Below are positions 1-11,800 of a stretch of 64,000 nt of DNA, one piece after another (positions within the stretch are counted from its first letter, which is position 1; every line of letters starts with the position of its first letter). Origin of the DNA: Larimichthys crocea (taxonomy: Eukaryota > Chordata > Actinopteri > Sciaenidae); contig NC_040028.1 in the NCBI RefSeq assembly GCF_000972845.2, forward strand, positions 21,529,582 to 21,593,581, written 5' to 3'. Position numbers and translations under genes: made by a program. The notes below the pieces were generated by a model. It saw nothing but the letters and a program-made list of their open reading frames with translations, was not told the origin of the DNA and searched no databases.

Positions 1-110
1 ACCCTGTCCGCATATTAGTGAACTTTGTTTTTGTTTGGGTTATGGCCTTCTGAACACATCATCATTATATGTTTTGATGTCTTACATGTATACAATTTCT
101 GTTCTGTCAG

Positions 111-2899
111 GTATTCGCCTTGAATTTGTTAAGCCAATTAAAGATGTGACTGTGAAGGAACGTGAAACTGCAGAGTTCAGTGTTGAACTCTCTCATGAAA
201 AGATCCCAGTGGTCTGGTACAAAAACGACATCCGTCTGCACCCCAGCAAGGTGGTGCACATGTCGGAAAACAGAAAAGTCCACGCTTTGGCCTTCAAGGA
301 GGTCACCATCGACGACACCTCCTTAATCAAAGTGGAGGCCATGGGCAAGACCTCAGAGGCAATGCTCACAGTGCTTGGTTAGTATCATTTGAAGGATGCA
401 GCTGAGTTTCCACACAGTCGTGTCAGAGGCACGATTATAGAAGGGATGAGGTCGTATCTGTATTCCCAGAAATTTCTCCCCATTTAGTGATTTTCTACAA
501 ACAAGTTGTTTTAACAGGTTATTACTGGTTTTGTTGTATGCCTTCTTGCAGAAGGCGACCTGTACTTCACAGTGAAGCTCCAGAACTACACCGCCGTCGA
601 AAAGGACGAGGTGATTTTGTCCTGCGAGCTTAGCAAGGCCGTCGGAGAGGTCAAATGGTTCAAAGACGGTAACGAGATCTTTCCCTCGAAGAATATTCTC
701 ATCCAATCAGACGGCAAGAAGCGCATACTGATCATCAAGAAGGCAGCAAAGAGCAACATGGGAGAGTACATCTGCGACTGTGGCACCGACAAAACCACAG
801 CCAACTTGAACATCGAAGGTAATACCTGCAGAGATCTGACCTCTACCCTCAAACCCCAATCAGGACTGCAGAATCAGCCATTCACCGAAAACAAGCCTCA
901 TCTACCCTCCATCCATCATTTCTATGTTCTGTACTCTCATTCTGAATGTTTGTACTGTGTGTAAGACTTGAAGATAATCCAGCCCTATGCATCTTAAGTG
1001 ATCATTATTACTCTATATGAAAACATATAAAAAAACAAGAAAACATTTTGTGTTCATCTTGATAGATTGTGACCTTTCTATTCCAACGTGAGCTCAACCA
1101 ATCCGGTAGCTTGACAGTAATCCTTTGGTTTTCCACACAGTCGTTGAGTGTTTGCAGACTTTGAACATATGGCATTGGTGATTCCACACTGCTTAGAAAA
1201 TCCACAAACTCGTGAAGGTTTTCACTGTCTTTGGGGCCAATTTTATGCCATGCACGTATCTTGTCACGGTATGATGTGGCAACTATGAATGGATTACCAA
1301 ATCTATCTTCAAGTATGTCCCATGCAGCATGATAGGCTGTTTCTGTTCCTACCAGAAAATGTCCTTCAATAGCTCTCTTTGCTGTGCCACCAACATACTT
1401 GCGTAAAAAGAAGAGCTTTTCTTGAGTTGGGAGGTTCTTGCGATCAGTCAGAGTACAGAAGGAAAGCTTCCAATCATTATACTTGAGAGGATCTCCCTGG
1501 AAAACCTCAGGTTCTGGGATTGGGACTCGATTAGCTGTGATTGCATCAGCGAGTGTTCTCACAAGGTCATTGGAAGCTTCGTGAGAAGTCGAAAAAGTGA
1601 CTGCTTGAGTGGCAGGAACTTGGGTGGTTGGGGTTTGTTGCATGAGTGGAAGTGATGTTGGGGTGATGGCTTGACTTACAGGAACTTGAGTAAATGTGAC
1701 TGGTTGTGGGGGAGAATATATGGTGTACATAGAGTCTTCTTAGTCTTAGTCTTCTTCTTGAGTCTTCTTCAATCTTCTTAGTCTTCATAAATTTCTCAAA
1801 CATAAACGTCTTCTGCTGTAGTGTAGTGAAACTACGCATAGTATAACAACAAAAAAAACGAACTTAACAAGGTCACATTTCTTTTACAGGTGGGTCGTTT
1901 TTTGAAGCTTGTCAAGCTAACATGCACATCTTCCGTTTTCTAGTATTTCAAAATAAAAGCACACATTTCAAAATAAATTCACCGAACGGCTGCAATTACA
2001 TTAAGAGTTTTAGATTTTCCCAGTACCACTGTTCTGATGACATTTGTAAACGGTTGATTTGTTGCTAGTTCAGTACTAACAAAATAAGTACTATAATAAA
2101 ACATTCAGATATAATACTTGCTAAGACATCAGTGCCTGATGAGAGTGTAGACATGTTTTATAGGGTTGGCTTATTGTCAAGAGTTACTTCATGTCTCCTG
2201 CTTTCGCACAAACTGTAAGTCACTCTGAATAAGAGTGTCAGCTACTCGCCCAAACTGTAACACCTCATGTCTGTTGTACGTCCTCCACCAATCCGTGTTT
2301 CTCACTGTAAACCACAACATGAAACTGTTGTAACTCTTTTGTTCTCTGGATTCTCCGAGAGATTTCGGACAGCTTCACCTTGTTTTGTTTTTCCTCTAAC
2401 GTCTTTTTAAAACTTCTGCAGAGCGCGACATCAAGGTTGTTCGTCCACTGTACAGCGTGGAGGTCACAGAGACAGAGACAGCCAAGTTTGAGACAGAGAT
2501 TTCAGAGGAAGACCTTCATGGCATCTGGAAACTGAAGGGAGAGACACTCCACCCATCACCTGTAAGATTAAACACTGACACTGAGTAAAACCCAGAAAAA
2601 AGGCCAATGAGCAAATTTCCATTAGCAATGTGTAACTTCATTCAAATTTATTCCTAATTTTCCAGAACTGAAATGTTTTGTACACACTCTAGTGTCAACT
2701 CATCTCCGAGTTGAGATGAACAGATTCTTTAGATGATCAGATCTTGTTTGAACTGTGGATTTTTGTTCCTAGGATGTGGAGATCAAGGAGGAGGGAACTC
2801 GACACACACTGATCCTCTTCAACTGCAAAAAAGACATGGCAGGATCCATCGAATTTGCGGCAGCGAATGCCAAATCATCAGCTCAGCTCAGGGTCAAAG
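111..2899 (+). CDS. ttn: ttn I-band domains Ig1-Ig3
   Basis: Exons: 111-377 (Ig1), 552-818 (Ig2), and 2422-2561 plus 2773-2899 (Ig3, split by a phase-0 intron). Each domain is exactly 267 bp of coding sequence, begins and ends in phase 1, and has ag/gt borders. Ig1 and Ig2 show the VxWYK/VKWFK core Trp and GEYxCDC-type motifs; Ig3 has IWKLKG in its first half and a diverged second half without the usual DxGxY. Ig3's intron falls after the C strand, the same place as in Ig4. These are tandem distal I-band Ig modules; the ATG at 35 lies in the upstream intron and is not a start. Confidence 0.93.
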
Positions 2900-5800
2900 G
2901 TGACAGAAATAACACTGGCATAAATCAGAGAAAGTTTGTGAAAACATTTGTTGATAGTTTTCTAAAAGTCACTGAAATCACGAAGACACCCTTGTTTTTG
3001 TTTTTCATGCACATTGTCACTTAATTAACCCGATTTTGGTAAAAGATTTATCAACAATTTTAGATGTTATTGTGAGAAACATGAATCCCGGCGTCTCCTT
3101 CATCCTGATTGGCTGGCTGAGAAAAAAAAAAGTGGTTAATGTTACTTTTTCATGTGGTGTTTTTCTGGAAATGTTGAATGTTTGTTGGCTTTTAGAAGAT
3201 GTGTTAGCTTACAGTTAATTTCTGGGTATCAGAAGGGGCTCACAGAAGGCTTCACGATACAGACTCAGAGACAAAAGTAATGGTTTAAAAAAAGTTTACT
3301 AGATAAGCTAGGAAAACCAAGAGTACAGGCGAAAGTACAAATCCGTAAGGCAAAAATCGTGGTCAAAAAACAGGCTAAAGGTCGAAGATCAGGTAATCAA
3401 AAACAAGAATGCAAGACAAAGAAACGCTGGACAAGACAAGACGAACTGGCAACAAACAGAAGGAGCACAGAGACTAAATAGAGGGAAACAATCAGGCACA
3501 GGTGAAACACATGAGGGAGGCAGGTAACCTGAAGATAACAGAAAACATGATTTATCAAGACATGACACTGGGGAAATGTGAACATTTCAAATATTGATTT
3601 ATTCTGGTTATAATAAACTATGCATGAATTATTTGCATATAAACACACAATCACATCATCTGGAAGCCCTTTAGTGTCTTAAAGTAGTACTTTTGTGTTT
3701 TTAATGAAATGTGTTTTGTTGCAAATTTCCGATTTCTGGAAAATGATTTGACCTTTATGTGTTTTCCATGGGCTTGTTAATTATAGTTAATATTAGCACA
3801 GGCCTTTTCCTTCCCCTGCTTAACAGACTTCAACAGAGAAGAGATAAAGAATATGTATCTAAAGACTAAATCACTATTTAAGCAGTATATAATCACAAGA
3901 TGAGTTCTCATTAGAGAGACATGAGCAGCTTGAACAAAAATAGAACGGGGGGGTGGAGAGAGCAGATATCAAGTGAGATGCTTCGCTCAGGCTTCTGCTG
4001 GACATCAGGGGTTAACAAAGAATTATCAGGCTGAGATAACAGTCTGTGCAACTCTGTCACGGTTTGTTACACAAGTTTTATCTTATCAAACAAAGATAAA
4101 CTGATTATGTTGAGAAGCTTACAGAAATTCTTCTCAGCCAACCAAACATCACAATCTGAAAGACATTTCCAGTTAGACCTGCAGAAGATGTTTCCGTTTC
4201 TTCCTGGTGTGTCCAATAATTTCTCTGTGCTTGAAGTTTTGTTCAGTATATTCCTTTCCAAAATTAACACAGCAACAAAACCTCCATTCTGACAAGTCTT
4301 TCATGGCCGTATTTAAGGACAGGTTTCTTATGCTAGAATAAAATTCAGCTAATTTTGGTGAAATCTGCTTTCCAAGAGATTCATTTATCTGTTCGTAGGC
4401 TCGTAGCTCATAGTTTTTCTTACTTAAGAATAAAAATCAGCTCAGTGGAGAACAATCATTTTGTTTAAGAGGATAACCTTGACCAGTTGTTTTCAGCTGA
4501 GAAATGCCTCGTCATGATGCTGGACTTTAAAATCTGAACTCTCAAATGGTGAATTCATTTGTTCTGATTGAGGTTTGTTTGCAATGTTTGTAACTTTTAA
4601 TATATCTTTAGAGCTCCTGTCCTGGTTTCTATGTATTTCTGAACAGATATTGTGTTAAAATGTGCATGTGAGAGCTCCCTGTCAGTCTGCAGAGATGAAT
4701 GTAAACTCTGCAGCTCGCTGATTAAATGTCCGGCTCTTAACTGGCTGTCACTGACGCTGACAGACAGCCTTTAACTGCCTGTTAAAAGGCTTTAATTCAG
4801 GCATGTGAAGAAGCCTGTTGTAAATACTTGTTCATCTAAACTGACATCCTGGATCTCGTCTGACCCGTGTTACTGAAACTCCGAACAGTTACACGGCAGA
4901 ATCATGGCACAGGTGGCGACTAAACCATGATGTCGGCATTTTCTGCTGTGTGACTTCGGGTATCTCGTGCCAGGAACGCCACATTCTCCTTTTCCAGGAA
5001 AATTGCAGGCTGGTGATTGACAGGAGCAGATTGGCTTCCCCTGATGGGTTTGGCAGAGGTGGGCTCTCAGCCAATCGGGCTCCTCGGTTATTTTAGAAGC
5101 CACATGCCTTATCTAGAGCAGGTTTGCAGTGATTGGCAGGGGGGAGGACGCGACCCTGTCTCCCACTGGTTTCTGCTGGCCATATAAATCTGATGGCAGG
5201 TCGTATGCTAATGAGCTAGGCCCCCCAATGCCAAATCCCAGAGTGGCTTGCTTCAGTTGTCCTGAGGGCTTCCAGTGGCCTGCCTTCAGCCCGACCACAC
5301 CATGAGGATTAGCAGCTAAGGATTAGCCATTTCTCTCTGTGGATTTTTTTGGATCTGTTGACCTGTTTCGGGGGGGGGACTAATCATGTCTTCTCCCCAA
5401 TCCAAAGCCCGTGTGATCGGCCTGCAGAGGCCTCTGAAGGATGTCACCGTGACCGTTGGAGAAACCGCCACCTTCGAGTGTGAGCTGTCATATGAAGGCA
5501 TCCCTGTCGAGTGGTTCCTGGAGGGTACAAAGCTGGAACCAAGCGACAGAGTAAGTCCAAAACACACCTGACTGAGTCCTCACAATGTTTCTGTAACACA
5601 AACATGCTCGCTGATTGATACACTTCCTGAAACTGTCCCAAGATCTGATGAGTCCAGGCCTGGCTGGTTCTGGTCCAGAGCCAGGGCTGGTGTTTCCCTC
5701 TCCATTTGCACACAATGTTCAGTTTTCTTTGCACTATGGTTCTCCAGCTTCACTCTGTCTTCATATAAGGGCCTGCGGGTGGAGGTTCAAGATTCCAGCT

Positions 5801-8800
5801 GAGCATTCGATCCTGGTTTTGAGATAACGCAGGCAGGGAGACTTTTCTGCCCTGCAAGCGTTTCTATAGGGTTATTTTTAACAGCTGCAGGAGGCTGAGG
5901 CGCAGGGCAGGTGGCAACAGAAGCTATTTGACAGCCTCAGTTTTAAAAAAACACAGTGTGCTGTAAAGGTTTTCTCTGGTGCTGAATCATCGCCACTTCC
6001 ACAATGAAATAAGAGTTGAAAAGAGGTTGGTCTGAGTCCGGACCGTGAAATGATATCCAATCATAACGCAGGATTAGTTTGATTATGGGATGTAACCGGA
6101 GAGGTTTTCAGAGACACATGATCCCTCTCAGGGTTGTGCAAGCGTGATTTAGTGCAACATGGGGATGGGGGGGGGAGTCACACGTTACATCATCTGCTTC
6201 ATCAAACCTCAAACTAAAACTGATCATTGATCGCTGTGTGATCGTTTTCTTTGAATATAAAGTGAGTGAACAAACATGTTCAACAGTGGGTCTTATAATC
6301 ATGAACCGTTCCCTGAAATCCTGAGTTGTTTTGCTTGTTTGGCTCCTCTTTACATCGAAGATTTGTTTTGGCATTTCAGATTTTCTTTGGTTGTGAAATA
6401 TTGTCACAGTTGAACTGGTATGTGTTGTTCACATGTTGATGCTGTTGGTTTAAAGAGTTTAAGGCCACCAAACTGAGAAACATCCCCGGGTTTAGAGGCA
6501 GCTAAAGAAAGATGTAAAGCTTAAAAATGAGTAAATAAAAGTTTACTTAACCACATGTTCAGTTTCAGTCTGGAGAACTTTACACACATTTTAATGTTGT
6601 TGTTGTTGTAGCAACATAAAACCTCCAACAGGCCAATAAAACAATAAAACAGCTCAACCTGTCACCAAACAAACTCCTTCAAACTGTCAGGAATTTGGTA
6701 AAAATCCAGTTAAAGTGACCTGAATAAATACAAGCGAGAAAACCTCTGTACAACATCAGAACTAATCTATATACACACATATATAAATATAGATGTAACT
6801 GAACTAAAATACAAAGAAAATATTTAGTCTTTTGTCTTTTTAAAACTTCAAAATTAAACCATTTCTTTCTGCAAAGCTTTTTTATTTTAAACTGTCTCAA
6901 TCAACTTATTTTATACACTTACTAAAACATTACATTCACTGTAACTCTATTTAACTTTATTAATCCCCTGAAATGTATAAAAGATCTATTCTTAATTCTA
7001 AAGTGTGCATCAGAAACCAAACGGGGCTACACATTTACCATCATGGCTCCCTAATTTGTAATCTGGAGTGTCCTCCAGTTCCAACAGCTGGTTTCTACTT
7101 TAAAGCTTTGACTACAAACACATTTTGAAAGATTTTTAGGTCATCAGCAGCTGAAGAAAAAATGAATTATAACAATAATTCAAGAAAACCAAAAACAAAA
7201 CAAGTAAATACTTTAATATGATAAACAACATATGTTTAATTCGTCTTGAGTGGATTCTGTAGCTCTGGGCTCAGGGAGATATACAGTCTGGGATGTGTAG
7301 TGAAATCAGCTGTCAGGTGTCAAACGTCATGCAGTTTAAATTGGGGGGAAGGAAAGCAGCTGCCTGCATTCGTTTGAGCTGTCAGGGCTCAGCTGACTGA
7401 CCCTATGTGTGCTGGAGACCTGAGAACCCAAAACTTCTCCCTCAATTCAACTCTGCGTCTTTTATACCTCAGTGAATCTGAGTGTATCCTGTCGACCTGA
7501 CAGCTGGAGTTCAGGGAAATGAAGCACAAAGTGTCAGCCACTCTGTCCTTTGAACCTTATAGACAGTGATCAGGGATGATAAACTCACAATCCTACCCGA
7601 TTACCTGAGCACATGTTGACAGAAAGTTTTGGAAAATAATCCCCCAAATCACCTAAATGATCATAGACCGTAAAGCCCTCAACCGAGTGACTCTGTTGAA
7701 CCTAGCAGGCAATGCTCAGGGGACATTTGTGTGTTTAGTGGCCAGTATGCTTCTTCATAAACTCTTAAAGTGATATAACCCTGAAGGAGTTAAGAAACCA
7801 CATACTGTGTGGTACTGTGTGACCGTTGAACAGGCAACACTCCACAACTTCATTTCAGCCTGTCAGCTGTGTTAAGGAAAAATCAAAGCATTTCTGACCC
7901 TGTAAACTCGACACTAAGTTTTCAGCGTAAGGCAAAATCCTTGGCATACAAACAGCCTGACAGACCATGTTCAGGTAAAGTAAAATCCATAGCTGGCTAG
8001 GTAAATCCTCTTGAAGAAGAATTGTTACTCCCTTACAGCCGATGTTGAACCTGTAGGTGCTGTATGGGGCTGTTATAACCCACTTGACTGAGTGACTCTG
8101 GTGAACCTGACAGGCAATATTCAGGGCGGGTAAAAACCATTTGACTTACTGATACTGTTGAACCTCCAGGTGATGTTCAGTGATGATATGACCTCATAAA
8201 ACTCTTAAACCCCCACACTCACTGACTTTGTTGAACCTGACAGGTGGTGGTAAAGGTGGAAGCTAAAGTCCACACCCTCACTCTGCGGGACGTACAGCTA
8301 AATGAAGCTGGACAAGTCAAACTTGCTGCCAAAGACTTCCAGACTGAGGCGAACCTCATCGTCAGAGGTAAGATGACAACATCTGCTGATTAATCCTGGA
8401 ATTTAACTCTGATCAGCCTTTAAAGACGCTCTGAAAATCTTACCTGGGTGTGTCAGTCCACTGTGATATCACTGTTGGGTGTAGTTACAGGTGTAACAGA
8501 TGATTGTTTTAGATTCTCTTGTTGAGCCGAGTAGAACCTAAACAAGTGTCACCTGTACATTCAGAGGCGGCAGTGGAGTTCACAAAGCCTCTGGTGGACC
8601 AGACGGTGGAAGAGGAAGCCACCGCCACACTCGAGTGTGAAGTTTCCAGAGAGAACGCAGAGGTGCGATGGTTAAGGGACGGACAGGATATCCGCAAGAC
8701 CAAGAAGTACGAGATGATCATCGACGGCCGCAAGAGAGCGCTGGTCATCCACGACTGCACTCTGGACGACTCAAAGACATACACCTGTGATGCTAAAGAC

Positions 8801-11800
8801 TTCAAAACCTCCTGCTTCCTCAGCGTTGAACGTGAGTAATGTGAAATAGAAAATTACAAGTTATTAACGACTCTTCACAAGAGTTAACTCATCGTAAGAT
8901 TAAAGGAAACCCTGAAGAATTAATGGATCCCTCAAAATAGTGAGAGGGATCTTCTGTAAGAATTAAGGAACTCTTCATAAGATGTAAAATCCCTGTGAAA
9001 AAGTTCCAAAAATCCTTTTTAGACTCAAGTGACTCAAAAAGTTTAGGAGTTAAGGGATCATTAACATTAAGGAATCTCTTATTAGTGATAAGTATCCCTC
9101 TGTAAGAATGTAAAGGAATCCCTTGTTAGACTGAAAAGACAAACTCCAACTTAGAATTTAAGAACTCCCCAAAAAAGATTAGAAATCATCCAATAGAGAC
9201 ATGGACCCCACACAAAAGCCAAACAAAAGACCTTTATAAGACTAAAGAACCCTAAAAAAAGTTAAAGTGTCTCTTGTTGGAGTTAAACGAAAACCCTTTC
9301 ACCACCATAAAACCTCCAATTAAACACATTCAATAAGGAACCCACATGAAAGCCAAAAGACCTTTAGAAAACTAAAGGACAACCTCAGAGATGGAGACCC
9401 CTCTAAAAAGTTAAGGGATCCCTAAATTCCTTACCTTATGGAGGTACCTCCATAACTGTTGAGGAACCCTTTATAAGACTAAGAACCCTCAATCAGAGTT
9501 AAGAAATCCCTTGTTTAGAGGTAAAGAACCCCTCAGTAAGCTTATAAACACTAAGGGATTCTTTATAAGAGATAAATAATAATTTAAGGAACGTCCTCAG
9601 AGAAGTTAGAGGACCTCCCGTTAGATGTAATGTGAATGAACCACATGGTTAACCCTTTGTTCTGTGTGTCCACAGCTCCACATGTCGAGTTCTCAAAGCC
9701 ACTCCATGATGTCGAAGTCAAAGAGAAGGAATCTGCCAGGTTTGAATGTGAAGTATCCAGAGAGGACGTCAAGGTGAGCACACCTGCTTTGTCTGTTGGT
9801 CTTGATAAATTGTGAATGAAAGGTTTTCTTTTCTGTTTTCAACCTGTCTGAGACCTGTTCATGCTTACCGCCTTGTAGGTCCGCTGGTTTAAGGATGGAA
9901 GTGAAATCAGAAAGGGGAAGAAGTACGAAATTATCGCTCAAGGTCGCCAACACATCCTCATTGTCCACAAGTCTGTGTTTGATGATGAGGCTGAATACGA
10001 ATGTGACGCTAGGACCTCCAAATCCTCCGGCATGCTGACTGTCGTCGGTAAGAATAAAACCACAGTAATCGCTCCTGAATCTCTGTCACTGTAGTCGTGA
10101 TATTCAGTTCAGATCTGACCACTGCGTCTGTTTTTGTGTTGTTCCAGAGGAGGAGGCCAGATTCACAAAGAACTTGTCCAATGTGGAGGGAACAGAGACG
10201 GACAGCGTGAAGCTGATCTGTGAGATCTCAAAACCAAGTGCTGATGTTAGATGGTACAAAGGAGATGAGGAGCTGCCAGAGGGCGGCCGCTATGAACATA
10301 TTGTGGACGGAAAGAGGAGGATCCTCCTCATCCAGGACCTGAAGATGGCCGACGCCGGAGAGTACAACTGCAGGCTGAGTCCCAGCATCAAAACCTCCGG
10401 AAATCTCAAGATTAACGGTATGAAAAGAAAAAAAGTGGCTGATCATCTCTGAATGTGACAAACTCACAACCTTTTAATCATTACGATGCTCCCTGTGTTT
10501 TAGAACTGGCTGCTGAGTTCATCTCCAGGCCTCACAGCCAGGAGGTGGTGGAAGATCAGAAGGCAGAGTTCACCTGCTCCGTGTCGAAGGACACCTACGA
10601 GGTCAAATGGCTGAAAGACGGCAAGGAGCTGGAGGCGGGAGACAAGTACCAGATGGTCAGCGATGGCAAGAGACGAGCTCTGGTCATCAAGAACTGTGAA
10701 CCCAAAGATGAGGGTGGATACGTGGTCATGATCGGAACGACCAGAGCCAGCGCCGACCTCACCGTGCTTGGTAAGTTACGCCCATGACATCTGATTTTAT
10801 ATGAAGTGATTACACATGATGGAAAGTTTTGTTTTGGTTTTAAATTTAAAATTATTTTAGTTTAAATAAGGTTACTTTATAGAAAACTGAATTCCCAAAT
10901 AATGATTATTATACAGGATCGAGGAAAACAGTAGGAAGACATATTCCTAAAACATAGAGGCTAAAAAAATAAAACACCAATCGGGTCTCTTCAAAGTCGA
11001 AATTGATATTATTTATTATTATTTATTATTATTATAATATTTTCCATACTTCCATACGTCCACACGTTTTGATTGAAATATGTGAAGTGTTTATCTAAAC
11101 ATGTTTTTTATTTTATTGGATCTTTGGAGACTTAAAACATGTTTGGCATTTACAGATTATTTTATTTAGTTGATTCAGTTCACAAGTATAGTTTTTACAT
11201 TTTGAGAAATCAAATTAATCTTTCACAAAACTAAACAAATCAAAACACAAACTGTCCATAATCCTTTCATTTGTTTATTTTTTGTTGTTTAATTAAGTTT
11301 AGTTTTTACTCCATTACATATTACGTACTTAGTTTTTTAGTATTAATCCTGACTGAAACTCTAAAGTTAACATTAATTTTTATCTTTTATTTTATTATTC
11401 CAGTTTAATTTCAAATAATTTTCAACATACAGAGTGACCTGAATGCGAGGAGAGTAGAGGAGTAAATTTAGCAGTAATCAGTGGTATGTGTTAGGGGAAT
11501 TTGAAAGAAAAACCCTTAAATAAGGAGGATCGGATTCAAAGCATCAAAGTTTAAGTTGAATTTATTGTTCTTGTACAAGAGGAGCGTTTCACAGTGCAAC
11601 ACACTAAAGGGGTTACAGAGAAAAAGGCTCCCAGAGGAGCGTTAACAGTTGGTTTTTATACATTTTCCTGAAGATGGGCTGTCTCAACCCCTGTAAATTG
11701 TTAACAGTCAATTTGCATATAATGCCTTTAAACAGCTTTCTTCAACATATCACCTAATGAGTAGCCAGTATGTCCCCAATCTTGATGTCACCTCTCTGAC

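Larger units (their letters stand above)
4660..5385 (+). promoter_or_regulatory. ttn: Candidate internal titin promoter (Cronos-type)
   Basis: The 725 bp before the ATG at 5386 look different from the flanking AT-rich intron: more GC-balanced, with clustered promoter-like motifs. Seen directly are an E-box CAGGTG (4910-4915), a perfect PBX-MEIS decamer TGATTGACAG (5014-5023), a CCAAT box (5071-5075), an E-box CACATG (near 5101), a GATA-type TTATCT (5109-5114), a reverse CCAAT (about 5132-5136) and a TATA box TATAAAT (5183-5189). A start of transcription near 5210-5220 would fit the TATA box. Titin genes are known to have an internal promoter near the I/A junction that drives the short isoform Cronos in vertebrates including zebrafish; the position here, ten Ig domains before the first FN3, agrees. 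The assignment is inference from position and motifs. Confidence 0.6.

Noticed and set aside
35..110. In-frame ATG at 35 upstream of Ig1 as a possible protein start
   Set aside because: It lies in the intron; the acceptor at 110 and phase 1 fit an internal exon, and there are no promoter motifs.
5086..5098. MEF2 site in the candidate promoter (ggttattttagaa)
   Set aside because: It departs from the MEF2 consensus at core positions, so it was not used as evidence.
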